Made by a program: the position numbers and the translations under genes | DNA from: Candidula unifasciata | Lineage: Eukaryota > Mollusca > Gastropoda > Stylommatophora > Geomitridae | Reading direction: 5' to 3' | Length of the DNA: 64,000 nt | NCBI GenBank assembly: GCA_905116865.2 | Contig: CAJHNH020006557.1 | Coordinates: forward strand, 1-64,000 | Part shown: piece by piece, positions 10,733-21,941 of the stretch | Position numbering within the stretch: the stretch's first letter is position 1 | Layout: each line of letters begins with the position of its first letter | The notes under the pieces: model-generated | Databases searched by the model: none | Seen by the model: only the letters and a program-made list of their open reading frames with translations | Told to the model about the DNA's origin: nothing

Positions 10733-11265
10733 TTATCTAATTACCCCCCCCTTTTTTTCCTTCCCTCGCTCCCACCTATGAACAAAAATACCCCAGGTAC
10801 GCCCCTGACTGGAATTATTAAAAACTTGGAAAAAAAAGATTACTTAGTTACTTAAATTAAGCTTAGTGAATCTCACGTGGGTTTCAAAAGAAACACAGTT
10901 GCATCAATGCCATCTTGACACTGCGACAGGTAGCAGAGAAAAAACAACGACAACACGCTATTTCTTGCACACACAGATCAATAAATAGCATTCGACCCAA
11001 TCAACCGTCAACTACTTTGGAAACGCTAAGGGGTTATGGAGTTACTCAGCATCTAGTAAACATATGTAAATGTATATTAATTACACAGCCAGTGTGATGC
11101 GAGGTGAGATCAAATGCTGGAATGATAGAAACGTTATTTCTTGAATCCAGAGTCCGCCAGGGACGTGTTCTATCCACTCCCCCCCCCCCCCCCGCACCCC
11201 CTCCAATTTTCGATCGCAATCACAGAGGAAAAGCTGCAGTGCTACCTGGATGATCCCAACCTATC
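10733..11265. other. No gene; C-run at 11179-11194
   Basis: Includes the phrase CCAGGTACGCCCCTGACTGG, a common decayed-repeat motif, and a poly-C tract. Nothing coding is supported. Confidence 0.4.
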
Positions 11266-11302
11266 AGATTTGATTTGATTTGATTTGATTCAAGAACCGA
11301 CA

Positions 11303-12346
11303 TCACAGCACTCGGCGCTCCGTCCCCATCTTCAGCAGCCAGAGAAGAGTTCCGATACTAATGGTGCCAGTAGCTTTCTTATTAAACGCCCGGCTTGCCT
11401 TTCCTCTGAGCCTCGAACATCTGTTAGAACCTCTCGTCACCCCCAACTGCATCAATCTCACCAGAATGGTGATCCATCTGCTCCTCCGAATTGTACACGC
11501 TCTCCCACAAGGTACTAACCACGTCTGCCCTATCATGTAGCAGTAATCCACCAAGTTGTGCAGAGCCAGCCAGTCTGTCCGTCTGTTCATTTCCCAACAC
11601 ACCGGCGTGACCCGGTGAAAAAAATCTAGACAATACTCCTCACTCGTGTCATCCGTAATGAAGCATGCCACTCTGCACGAAGCATACCTGTTCTGATCTT
11701 CCTCAGCATGCTTTCTGAATCAGTTACAATCACGATGTGCGTGTGTGTCGTGTTCTCTAGCCAGCGGAAAGCTCTCCTGCACCAAACGTCGACCATTAAC
11801 TTTTGCTAACAAGCCCCAAGCACTTCTTTTGCCTCTTGACACTGAACTGTGTGTGTAAATGATAAAATACTCTGAGCGAGCATTATCTTGAATTAATTGC
11901 TGAATTTCCACTTCTGTGGCATGTGCTGGCCAGTCTCTGCATTCCCGGCTCAGCGTGATTATGACTCTACACAAGTCTGACTGTTCAGGTGGCAATTTGA
12001 CCCACTCCTCTCCTCGCTTAATGTTCTCAAGGATGCAAACCTGTCTGATTGTGTCTTCTGCCTGGACCATCCATGACCTCCCTCTTATCAGCCGCTGACT
12101 CTTAACTGCACCCAGAGCTTCATGCAGAGGGTGGTCTGTGTCTGCAGCTACCCTGAGATATGACTTCGCCTGCAGCACATTGTGCCTACCTGCCACCGTC
12201 GGCAAACTAAGGATGTATCGCATACACACCACTGGGGTGTCTCTGGTGCAACCCAAAATGACACGCATAGCCGTGTTCTGTATGCGCTCTAGTTTGTCCA
12301 TCTGACTCTTTGAGACGGTAAGCAGTCCCAGGCCATAATCCACCAC
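11303..12346 (-). pseudogene. LINE thumb and RNase H region, degraded
   Basis: An open stretch of 208 codons (12346-11720) holds KLERIQNTAMRVILGCTRDT, then RGRSWMVQAEDTIRQVCILE, then YFIIYTHSSVSRGKRSAWGL. The last is an RNase H start in which the usual TDGS has decayed to THSS. The second signature, PGHAGVLGNEQTDRLAG, is in another frame (about 11630-11560). The same blocks recur in the 18.7-kb and 43-kb copies. Confidence 0.85.
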
Positions 12347-12349
12347 TGA

Positions 12350-13460
12350 CAGGATCAGGTGCGATATAGTGTGAAAAGCATTCTCTGCTCTATGTCAATT
12401 GCAGCCATAGTCTTAAGTGCACTAAGTCCTTTTTGGCATTTCGTCACAACACTCTCCACATGGTCCTTAAATAACAGGCTCCTGTCAAATGTTATTCCCA
12501 GATACTTCAGTTTGCCCTCTCTGTTGACGTTTCTACCATCTATCTTGGGACATTAGTTTTAACGATTCTGCTGAGAACACCACAAATCAGACGCCTTTTC
12601 CGGGTGGACGACAGCCCTCATTTCTGTACACTACTCAGTCACATTGTCTACTGTCGCTTGTAGCTCCCGTGCTGTTTGTTCCCTTTCTTCCCCCTGCCTA
12701 TATGCAAGTATATCATCCGCAAAAGTCAGTATCCTTCCAACCCCTGGTGCTTCTAGGCTTGCAATCTTGCTTGTATACACGTTGAAGAGCACAGGCGAGA
12801 TGGCGGATCCCTGTGGCAGTCTTGGGACCAAAGTACATGGTTCTGAGGTCCATGAGCCCAATCGGAGAGCAACCCAACGTGAATACAGGACAGCTGCAAC
12901 CCAATTTACCAGCCATGGACTGACCTCCTTTTCCCTCAGTGCAGTCATTAAGATGTCGTATCTCACTCTCTTATAAGCATCCTCGAGATCCAGTCCTACC
13001 GCCATAGTTTCTGTCTGTTCTGGAACCCTGCATAGACGTCAAAAGCAAAAGTGGCCGCATTTGCCCAAGTGTCCTTTCCTGGCCTGTAGCTTCCCAGACC
13101 TCTTGGGAGAAGCTTCCCCCTTTCCAAAAATTCTTGTAGCTTTACAGCAACTATCTTCTCCAAGACCTTCCCAAATGTGTTTTGTAAGGTGATGATTCTA
13201 TAGACACAAAGCTTAGAATGATCTTTAAAAAGGTTTTGGCAGTGGGATAAGATAACTGTGCACCCAGTCCTGCGGTACTGGTGCTGTCTTAATACTCTGG
13301 TTAAAACAGTCGGCCATCTCTGCCAGGTCTACATCGCTCAAAGCCTTCATGTGACCATACCTGACACCATCAGGCCCTGGTGCAGTGTCTTTTGCTTTTT
13401 TAAAAATTTGTTTGATATCTTCCACTTGTATCATGTCTTTATAATGCATATTCTTCAAGG
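12350..13460 (-). pseudogene. LINE reverse transcriptase, fragmented
   Basis: At 13458-13225 the RT entry block AKDTAPGPDGVRYGHMKAL is followed by PVPQDWVHSYLIPLPKP. At 13005-12631 come LDLEDAYKRVRYDIL (first catalytic Asp), LPQGSAISPVLFNVYTS and ILTFADDILAY (the YADD box, here FADD). The catalytic aspartates are retained. A frameshift lies between the two segments. Confidence 0.9.
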
Positions 13461-13758
13461 TGCCAGCTAACTCCTTTCTAACTACTTCTCTGATGTCTAC
13501 ATAATTATGATCTGTCTGAGCTATAAACGTATGGAGAAAAGCCGACCGACCCTTTCTCCTTGTCTGTTGTCACACGCACACCATCGTCTATACAAATTGT
13601 TCCGACTGTCATAGGCCGATCTTTTCTTTGCATCTGCCTTTGCAGTTTCCAGAATTTACGCAATGTGTTATCGCCTCCCATATAATTCACAAAAGTTTCC
13701 CACTTTGCTCTTTCGGCCTGTGCAGCACAGCGCTTGAAAACCTCCACCTTATCTTTTT

Positions 13759-14757
13759 TCACATTCTGCGCCATTTCCACTTCCTCTCGTGAGCGGGTGT
13801 CTGTCGTACTTTCTTTAGCTGCTTCACTGCGGCTCTCTTTGCCTTCCACGCCTGTTCTACTTCTGGAGTCCACCATGGGGGCTGCAGAAAATTAGTTATG
13901 GCAGTTCTGTTGCATGCTCTCCGTCTGAGTAGGTTGTTGGTCCACTTATACTGGAAGGTTTTGCGTGCTCTCCCAACCTTAACCTTACTGAGTTTAGAAA
14001 TCAATACTGAACATAGTAGGTGATCACTCCCATGGTCATTCAGGACAGTCCATTTAACATCTAAAACCGACGACTGAGAGACAAATTTCAAGTCAATAGC
14101 TGTGTCTGCATCTCCAGACCTCATTGCCATTCTAGTCGGCCTCCCATCATTAATGCAGACCATATCGGAGTCAACCATGTCCTCTGCAAAAGCGATTCCT
14201 TGTCGGTTTTCTCCATTGCTGTCCCACTCTCTGTTCCTCGCGTTGAAATCCCCACATATGAGTAACCTATCACCTTGTAACTCCTCTAATTCCTTGAGCC
14301 AGCTTCATTGTTCACTTCTGACAAAACAGTCTACCGTGGCATATATATTTATGAGGTTCCAACTTGAGCCACCAATCTCCACCTGTATCTTTGAACCTCT
14401 CGTCCACTATGGTTCCACTGGCTCAAGTCAAGCACCACATGCTTCACTCCCTCCTTCACCACCAGACCTTGTCCATGACTCTCCTGTCCAACAGGGTTTA
14501 TATAACTGATGTACCCATGTACAATTACATATGTCTGTATTTAGCTCCTGGAACATGATGAAATCAAAATCAAAAATCAACCTCTCCAGTACAGGACCAC
14601 TCTGCATGGCATTCCGACAGTTCCAGTATCCTACTCTTACATGATTTCTCCGCTTTTCGCCTTGTTCTCCTAGCACCGCTCTCCTATTTCTATGCCTTCT
14701 TCTCTCCCTATTCCCTCGTCGTCTCCTCCTCACTCCCTCTTCATTAATGATATACAT
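13759..14757 (-). pseudogene. LINE AP-like endonuclease domain
   Basis: The N-terminal part (14757-14428) contains RVGYWNCRNAMQSG and DFIMFQELN, the first two conserved blocks of apurinic-type LINE endonucleases (Asn, then the catalytic Glu in QE). The C-terminal part (14178-13759) contains DGRPTRMAMRSGDADTAIDL and NDHGSDHLL, with the SDH catalytic block. The N-terminus is preceded by a very Arg-rich stretch. At least one frameshift separates the halves. Confidence 0.85.
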
Positions 14758-14760
14758 AGA

Positions 14761-15285
14761 AAACCATCAACTCATACAAGCAAAAGACTTCAAGTATCGT
14801 GCTTCAAGGCGGGCATGTCATCGGCTGTCATCGCCACTTACACCTTCCACTGCCAACGAAAAATTATTTTACTATTTATTATTATCATGTATTATTTATT
14901 TACGTCACGTTTACGTCTCGAACATAGCGAAAAGAACGCTGGCTGCATGTTTATGCCACTCAGACAGAAACTGTAACTTGCGAAATCTACCAGTTACTAG
15001 TACTACAATGCTAACTGCACACGTATTGTCTCAACGGCGACGCGCCGAGGAAGAAAATATCACTCACCGTCACCGTTGTAATCGTTACCTGCTAACGCTT
15101 ACACATGCAAATTGATCACGTCTCGCCACTGGACATATGCCAGCAATATTGCAGAACAAATACGCAACCAACACTGCGTCACAAGCCAGATGGCACGCAT
15201 TAACAACAAATGGGCGAAAAAATCAAAAGAGAAATAAAAAGATCTACGAAGAATCATAAATGTAACTAAAAGATAAATGACCGGA
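14761..15285. other. No recognisable feature
   Basis: No domain, tail or terminal repeat recognised. It may be 5' UTR of the adjoining LINE. Confidence 0.35.
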
Positions 15286-15289
15286 AATT

Positions 15290-15382
15290 ACTATGTCAGG
15301 AAACAAGGTGGGACGGAACCACTACTAAACTACATTATTAGGCAACAAATCAAATTGTTCGGACATATATCAAGATAACATA
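15290..15382 (+). mobile_element. LINE C-terminal fragment, upstream part
   Basis: Reads YIIRQQIKLFGHISR, the GH block found near the C-terminus of several LINE ORF2 proteins. The sequence that should follow is found at 16455-16640, so the two appear to be one fragment split by later insertions. Confidence 0.55.
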
Positions 15383-16071
15383 TTAACCCGTTCCGACTTG
15401 GGACACAATGTCTTTTTTTTTAATTTTATTGAAGCCCCATCCCGGGTTGACTTTAACTTACTTTACAACCATCGTCGGGTGCTCTAATAAAACCATGGCT
15501 GAGAGGGTCATTAATAAAACCTTACGCCTGAACGGAGTTTCTGGGACTTGCGCCTGGAATATTCTCATCCGAATGGTGGCACTTCGTATCACTTGGTGTT
15601 ATCGCTGTTTGTGGGTTCTTAGTTGGATTACCATCACGTTGATAGGGTGGCCATATAAAGGTAAAGTCGGGAGATGTGAACCAGCGTCATTGCACACGGT
15701 TATAAACCATAAGTGCTTCTGCCACCAGTACGGACAGCTGATAAGAAACTGTCCGCCTGTGTCGCCGTCCGCAAGTAACTCTGTAGCTACAGCGACGTTC
15801 CTCCATTTACCCCAGAGTGTCACTCTGGTACCCATTTCATAGAGGCTAGGTGAATCCCGGGAACCGCCCTGTTTCGAACACCGACCGTGGCTGCAGCGAG
15901 TCGCAGCTGGATTTGATAGCGAGCCTCCTATGGACTGCGCTAACGCGGCTCCCAATGGTGGCTATATGTCCCGCTTTAACCAGGGCAGTCCCGTTTTTCC
16001 CGGCGTGTCCTCGCCGTCCCGTCGGTACTAGGAATAAGCTCGAGAATAGAACATACACTTGTATTCACTGG

Positions 16072-16142
16072 TGAGAGGTCACAGAAACCGCTTTCAGCCA
16101 TTAGGCCAGATCAATGGCCGGGCTATATTGCAGCTCCTGTAG
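16072..16142 (-). repeat. Short interspersed repeat, copy 1
   Basis: The blocks GAGAGGTCACAGAAACCGC, TTCAGCCATTAG and CGGGCTATATTGC recur at 16834-16905 in the same orientation. Confidence 0.6.
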
Positions 16143-16269
16143 CATTTTTCATTGCAGTTAAAGAGATAATGTTATGTTTATTTTTTGGTTGCAATGATTC
16201 AGGTTTCGCTACCATTGTCGAGCGAGTAAGCAGAACATTTACCTTGGTAAACTAGGAGAGATGGAACAG

Positions 16270-16277
16270 AACGAGAG

Positions 16278-16327
<50 letters not shown>

Positions 16328-16368
16328 GGGGAGAGAGAGAGAGAGAAAAGAGAGAGAAAAGAGGGGGG
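16270..16368. repeat. Purine (GA/GGGA) low-complexity tract
   Basis: About 100 bases of almost pure purine, mostly GA with AAAGAG and G-run interruptions. Confidence 0.95.
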
Positions 16369-16454
16369 GGGAACTGACTTACTTGGGATTTCCCGTTTGC
16401 AGCTCTAAATAGTAGGATGTCCCGTTTTCAGCTCAAGATATCATGGACACCCTA

Positions 16455-16640
16455 CATATAGTGCACAACAGACATCCCTGTCATTTAGAAACAATGGAGG
16501 CAGAGCTAAAGGTCGAACACGCAAGATATGGATAGATGGAATAAGTGAGGTCGTAAATACAAGCATCTACGTAACACATACCAAGGCTCACACCCGACGT
16601 CTTTCAAAGCCTGATGCATACGGGCAGAACGTGAAAAGAA
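16455..16640 (+). mobile_element. LINE C-terminal fragment, downstream part
   Basis: Reads RNNGGRAKGRTRKIWIDGIS, the RGR.RK.W block near the end of RTE/CR1-like ORF2 proteins, with degraded sequence after it. It pairs logically with 15290-15382. Confidence 0.6.
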
Positions 16641-16669
16641 GAAAAACATTCATGTTATTACTTGGTTAT

Positions 16670-16770
<101 letters not shown>

Positions 16771-16920
16771 TTTTTACCCCACTGGGACATCACACAAGCG
16801 ATAAACATCATGTGGATGATGATCACCCGTTGAGAGGTCCCAGAAACCGCGTTCAGCCATTAGACAATATTTATGGTCGGGCTATATTGCGGCCCCTGTC
16901 AAGAGCCAGGGTGGGGCTTC
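16771..16920 (-). mobile_element. SINE-like repeat with TAG tail, copy 2
   Basis: Shares blocks with 16072-16142 and begins on the minus strand with GAAGCCCCACCCTGGC. The neighbouring TAG array fits a 3' simple-repeat tail. No clear Pol III boxes were confirmed. Confidence 0.5.
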
Positions 16921-17079
16921 AAAATAACGAAAAATTGATTCTCACAAGGTGATGACAGGATAATATAAATGCATTGGTTTTATGCATTATATGTTCTAAT
17001 ATGCAGCGACTTTAAGGTACTTTTGAAAAAATAACGGTACCCCTTTTTTGACATATTGTAACCGAAGACCATTTTAACA

Positions 17080-17287
17080 TTTGCAAGTTTTCCTTCCGCA
17101 CACATAAACTGACTCACACGACACAGTGTCCGTGAGCGAGTGGCGTGACTTCATCGCAGGCTAACTTATCAAACAGCTCGGGCGATATCTTGGCAGTCAC
17201 CGCCCACATGACTTTCTGCTGAAACTTGGTTGGCTAAGTCTGCACTTCCTTTCGTGGCCAGACAGGGACTAACGCACTGCGACAACA
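17080..17287 (+). promoter_or_regulatory. Glycogenin 5' UTR and proximal promoter region
   Basis: Sequence immediately before the glycogenin start is more GC-balanced than its surroundings and free of repeats. There is no TATA box at a suitable place; TTGGTTGG and CACTTCC (ETS-like) motifs are present, which is only suggestive. The start context ACAACAATGG has A at -3 and G at +4, a good initiation context. The transcription start is not determinable by eye. Confidence 0.4.
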
Positions 17288-17303
17288 ATGGAAGAAGGAA
17301 GAG
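17288..17303 (+). CDS. GYG1: Glycogenin exon 1 (start codon exon)
   Basis: Glycogenin is the GT8-family enzyme that primes glycogen synthesis by adding glucose from UDP-glucose to its own tyrosine. This tiny exon encodes MEEGR plus one base (phase 1) and is followed by a good donor, GTAAGAG. Joining to exon 2 gives [16 protein letters not shown], which matches the family's conserved N-terminus (short acidic leader, then AFVTL.TND.Y). The phase match and Kozak context support it. A short first coding exon followed by a large intron is usual in animal glycogenins. Other unseen first exons could exist through alternative promoters. Confidence 0.75.
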
Positions 17304-18096
17304 GTAAGAGTAATACATCTTCTCCAATCTTTCACTAATATTAACTTTGATCTTTTATCTTAGTAATTATTAAACACACAGTCAGACACACGGACTGTTT
17401 TTCGAGCTTCACTCTGCACCTACAAATTGCACTGATTGTAATTCTGGAGATATAATGTGAAACATGGGTAAGATTTGTAAGTATGTAACTAAAGTTTCAT
17501 AAAATAAAAGTGTAGTTTCAAGTTGACCTCTCCCAACCCAAGGCCAGGCTGTGCTAGTTAACCTGCATTCCCTAATATCTGTGCGGAGGTCAGGTGTCAA
17601 GGTTTTAGAAGTTCTGTAGCGCCATTGAATGGCAAGTCGGAATAGGAAGTAAGCACAATTAGTAATGTTGACTATAAAACTGACTCGTTAGTGACATAAC
17701 TACAAAGGAATACCATCTTACCTAAACTTATCAGTAATTCATAACATAAGGGGATTATGTTGGTGGAATTATTAAACCGGTCTGCCTCAACCTGTTGCTT
17801 AACTCTGTCGCCCCCTAGCAGTTGTTGCCTAACACTGTCATTCGCTAGAAGTTGTTGCTTACAGTACTATTCGGACCTGCAGGGTTTAAAATATTACCAG
17901 GCGACTGAAGAAGTTAGTGGAATAGATGCATGAAAAACTGTCGTTAAAAAAAAATGACATTATAAAAAAAAAAAAATTAAAGGGGCTGCTGAAAGTATAT
18001 TTCAAAATGTCTCACCCAGTTTCCCCGTGTATCAGTGGAATCTCTGCACTGCAACTGTAAGCTGAACTATTTCCCTACCTTTTCACTTTGTGCATA

Positions 18097-18177
<81 letters not shown>

Positions 18178-18660
18178 TGAATTGTTAAAATGTTGTTTGT
18201 CACACCCATTTCAGTTGTCAGGAGGGGCAGTACTAGAATCCCTGGTGAATGCATATATAGTAAAATAGCAGAGGCAGGGAATGGGTGTTTAACCATTATT
18301 TTCAACTTAACTGTCATACTTCACAAAATCATTAAATATAAAACTACATGCAGCAGTAATGAATTCTGTAATAATAATAGCTTGCATACAAGTGCATTTT
18401 TAAAGCTATTTTTCTTTTATACTACTATCACCTACATTGAAACTCTTTGAGATATTTACAGTTATGTATGACAAACTATTGTTTGGACTCTTTGTATGAC
18501 TGTTGGAGTTTTAGTTCTGATGCAACCATTAACAGTCTGATTGTATTTCCACCTCCCCCCTCCCCTGAGTGTTTAACATCGTCCAGATCCCTTTACAGAG
18601 GGTTATGATCTGTTTGTGCTTCCACACTATTTACTCCCTCTTAAAAGGCCCTTCTAACAT
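17304..18660. other. Glycogenin intron 1, first part
   Basis: Non-coding; includes A-runs near 17950-17985 and a TG/AG microsatellite at 18097-18174. The rest holds nothing I recognise. Confidence 0.6.
18097..18174. repeat. TG then AG microsatellite
   Basis: Short TG tract followed by about 30 AG units. Confidence 0.95.
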
Positions 18661-18687
18661 CTAGCTTGCCACGAGTCAATCAGTATG

Positions 18688-18769
18688 TGGGAAATGAATA
18701 GGCAGATAGACTAGCTGTTTCTGACTTAGTGGTCAGAAACAGCTAGTCTATCTGCCTATTCATTTCCCA
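18688..18769. repeat. Perfect 38-bp foldback at a LINE RNase H site
   Basis: Bases 18688-18725 are the exact reverse complement of 18732-18769, with a 6-base loop (TTAGTG). The right arm, read on the minus strand, encodes the GNE.ADRLA block of LINE RNase H; the left arm is the same piece in the opposite direction. A hairpin this tight is likely unstable. Confidence 0.95.
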
Positions 18770-19500
18770 TCACCCTGGCTTAGCCTGGAGAAAATATCCA
18801 TAGAATGCAGACTACCTGGGACTTCTGAAATGATGCTTGCCAGTCTGCACCTTTCTCAGTATGCTCTGTGAGTCAGTTACAGTCACAACATGTGTGTGCA
18901 GCTAGTTCTTAATCCAGCAGAAGGCTGCAGTGACCACCTCCACCTCCGTTCTCATATAATGTGTCAGACTGTGTTGACTAAGCAACGTCCAGTAACTTTA
19001 GCTGTGAACTCCCATGCACTTCTTCCTCTCAACACAGAGCCCTGTGTATAGATAATCACATCACCTGTGTGATATTGTCATATAGCTTTATGGAGCTTCT
19101 GATTCTGAAGAGCCTGCTGGCCAGTCATTAACATTCATGGCCTAATGTGATTAGAACTCTGTATAACTCTGATTATTGCTTGGAAATTTTGATCCACTCC
19201 TCTCCTTGCCCAGTATCCTTAAGTCTGCACACATGTCTAATTGTGTCTTTAGCTTTCCCCATCCAAGACCTCTTTTCAGCCGGTGACCCTTAACTCTAAA
19301 GAGGACCTCATAGAGAAGGTATTTCTTGTCTGCTGCTTCTCTTGAGATATGACTTAGCTTGCAGTACGGTGAGCCTATCTTAGTTGAGGTTTCAGCTTCA
19401 CTGTAAAAGTCTATATTACTTTTCTTGCAGCACTTTGTGACATCCCAGAATTATCTGCATGTTTTCATTCTGTGTACGCTTAGGTTTCATCAACTGACTG
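18732..19500 (-). mobile_element. RNase H LINE fragment
   Basis: Minus-strand translation in shifting frames gives VLQAKSYL, SWMGKAKDTIRHVCRLKDTG, GEEWIKISKQ and DVIIYTQGSVLRGR, matching the thumb/RNase H part of the LINE at 11.3-14.8 kb block for block. Heavily decayed. Confidence 0.8.
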
Positions 19501-19508
19501 TTTGTTAA

Positions 19509-19535
19509 TATTTGATTGATTGATTGATTGATTGA
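19509..19535. repeat. TTGA tetranucleotide repeat
   Basis: Six TTGA units; it may be the tail of a LINE copy. Confidence 0.8.
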
Positions 19536-19909
19536 TCCACTCATCAGCTTTATAGGTTGCAGGCACCTAGACGTGTGTTTTTTTTTTTTAATCAATTCTA
19601 TTATGATAAGTGTTATCTTTTGTGAACTTCCTCTACTCAGAATATTCTACTAACTTTCATCTGCCAGTATCTCCTCTGCCCCGTGACTTCTCTTTTGCAC
19701 TGCAAGATAATATAACATAAAAACATCACTGTGGTTATATAACTGATGTGTATATATACACAATTTTGCCTCAATGGCTATTAAATTTCTTGTATACACA
19801 TTCTTCCTATAGGAATCTGATCATACAAAAATCCCTGCAACACAGTAAATACTTATATTTTTTGGGGGTTTAATTTACTTCTTTTTTTTTTCAATATCTG
19901 CTTATGCCG

Positions 19910-20660
19910 CTAGGCGTTGCAGTTCATCAGATGATCGGCAGCCGAGCCATGGGGTGCTTGGTCGCTTTATATGCCTTGGTGTTATGCAGTCTCACAGTGA
20001 CTTCTTCAATCCATCTTCTTCTCAGTCTTCCCCTGCCTCTTGGTCTTTCGATTTTCAGGTTGTAGGCTTTTACTGCTGGCATTGTTGGTTTCATTCTCAT
20101 TAGATGGCCACACCATTTCATTCTTTGTTTCTCAATAAATTTGACAATAGGTGTTGTTTCAACGTTTCTTGTGATCATGTCGTTTCTCACTCAATCTCTT
20201 CTGGTTTTATTTACAGCCATTCTCAAACATCTCATCTCACCAGTGGTTAGTTTTCCTTCGTGTTCTTTTGTCAGTGTCCAAGTCTGACACTGGTAACTTG
20301 AAGTCGGTATAAATATTGTATTTATAATTTGTTTCTATTGGGATAGCAGGGTCTTTTATAATTGAAGCAAGTTGGTACGTGACACTGTTGGCTTGTTGGA
20401 TTCTCATTTCTATTTCTCTATTTTACCATTGTATGTAAAGATGCTTCACAAGTATTTAAATTCTTGCACTTGTTTCAGACTTTAATCTTTGATCTTTTTA
20501 TCAATGGTTTGTTGCTCTCTACTTATTCTCGTGACTTGTTTGTTTTTTCAGTATTGATCTTCATGTCATGTTTAAGGCAATTGTTGTATAGTTGGTTTAT
20601 GTGGTCCTGCAGCTGTTTATTTTCGCCGTGGAATATGCACTGATCCTCTGCAACGAGCAG
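19910..20660 (-). mobile_element. LINE ORF2 C-terminal fragment
   Basis: The last open part (20190-19927) reads EKQRMKWCGHLMRMKPTMPA and RPRGRGRLRRRWIEEV, the GH..RM and RGR..RRW blocks of CR1/RTE-type ORF2 C-termini. Upstream frames contain weak thumb-like pieces as far as about 20650. Confidence 0.75.
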
Positions 20661-20859
20661 CTCATTTAAGTCCCCCTGTTTGTCAGCATTCTCACAAAAA
20701 AAATTTATTACACACCATCAGAAGAAAAACTGGAGTTTGTTGCCATGACAAGAAAGTATGGAGGAGAGACCAAGAGAGGTCTTTAGAATCATGGCATGAA
20801 GAAACATTTGTATCAGAAGTGTGAAAAACATTTTGTGCAACATTTTCAGGTTGAGAGAG

Positions 20860-21145
20860 TACTCTAAATTAAAGTGAAACAAGGGTTGATAAAAAGATGC
20901 TGGTGTTATATGTGACACACATTCGGATCTGATAATAATGCAAGTAAAATATTTTTGCATTGGAACCTAAAGGGCCAGAAAGATTGAGGGAGATTAAACA
21001 AACAAAAGGAGAAGAGAATTTGAGCTTTTAAATAAGGTGAGAAATGTATTTGGAGAAAGCTGTATGAGATGGCAAAGGACATTATAGATTGGCGAGGTTA
21101 GGGCCTTTGCTACATTAGGAGTTTAAGGACAGAAGAAAATATTGT
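20860..21145 (+). mobile_element. LINE 3' fragment, badly decayed
   Basis: Reading through stops, it gives a degenerate form of the copy at 23284-23571: RRCW, a FLHWN block, then KEKRI and YEMAKD in the same order. Confidence 0.65.
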
Positions 21146-21805
21146 CACCTGTCATTTTATGTATATTTTGTGATGTCTGGAGGTTGTATGGTATATAGTG
21201 TATTCAGTGTGGCATAGTGCTTTCAGAGTGCTTCTTTAGGTCTATCATCTAAAATTATAGACAAATCCTCCTGAGGAAGCAGATGTTCTTTTATCAGACG
21301 CACTTGTAGTAGGGGCAATGTTAGTTACTGGGTCACATGTTCAGCAAAGCACAATGATACAACATCACACTAAGTTCAAGAATGATGGAAAATATAATGA
21401 CTGGTTCGGAGAGAAACATGTAGAGTAGCTCAGATCTGTGTCACATCTGCAAACATGGGCTATAACCCCAGTAAGACAGAGCATTATCAGTCTGAGGTCA
21501 ACTTGTCAAGCAAAGCCCATAATCTGTTAGTTTGAATGAATGGGTGACAACTGCTTGGGCAAAAAAAAAAAATCCTCATCATTCATCCTATTTACTTCTG
21601 GCATACAGCTTAGCTTTATTCAATGCCAGCTGTTATTAAAGATACATTGGCAGACACATTCACCAGGAGTCTTAATGACACTTGTTTCTGTTAGTAGGAA
21701 CTTAATCATTAGTTCAGTTTTCTTTCAGTCGTGACTGTCATTTACTGGGTTGTGCTTTATCCAAACTTATGCCTTATGATTTGTGTTTTATTTAATGATT
21801 GACAG

Positions 21806-21941
21806 ATGAAGCATTTGTTACACTAGCCACCAATGACACTTATGCCTTGGGATGTTTGGTGTTGGGCAGCTCATTACGAAGGGTGGGGACAACACGACAG
21901 CTTGTTGTTATGATCACAGAAGGCGTTTCACCATCATTGAG
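21806..21941 (+). CDS. GYG1: Glycogenin exon 2, N-terminal Rossmann strand
   Basis: Preceded by the acceptor TTGACAG. It encodes [20 protein letters not shown], then the conserved GSSLRR and [10 protein letters not shown] blocks of glycogenin, covering the first beta-strands of the UDP-glucose-binding fold (residues 6 to 51). The exon ends in phase 2 after VSPSL plus AG. The donor that fits is GTTATT, unusually weak, but the join to exon 3 recreates Arg and keeps the frame, so I consider the boundary correct. Residues 19-24 contain the Gly-containing turn typical of the family. Confidence 0.93.

Larger units (their letters stand above)
11266..14760 (-). mobile_element. Near-full-length RNase H-bearing LINE (I-like), decayed
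   Basis: This is the longest LINE in the window, about 3.5 kb. In minus-strand order it carries the AP-type endonuclease (14757-13759), the reverse transcriptase (13460-12350), the thumb, and an RNase H domain (12346-11303). It ends in a pentanucleotide tail (TTTGA repeats at 11270-11290 on the + strand). ORF1 is not present. Stops and shifts separate every domain. Related fragments occur at 18.7-19.5, 33.9-34.9 and 43.2-44.4 kb, so this is a substantial family here. Confidence 0.9.
15383..16454. mobile_element. Inserted repeat cluster interrupting a LINE fragment
   Basis: Contains a possible hAT-like pair of termini (TAGGGTGGCCAT at 15643 and ATGGACACCCTA ending near 16454), a palindromic CCAGAGTGTCACTCTGG near 15812, and two phrases on cleavage of CCCGTTTT type. 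The short word ACATAT occurs on both sides of the insertion. No transposase. Assignment is tentative. Confidence 0.35.
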
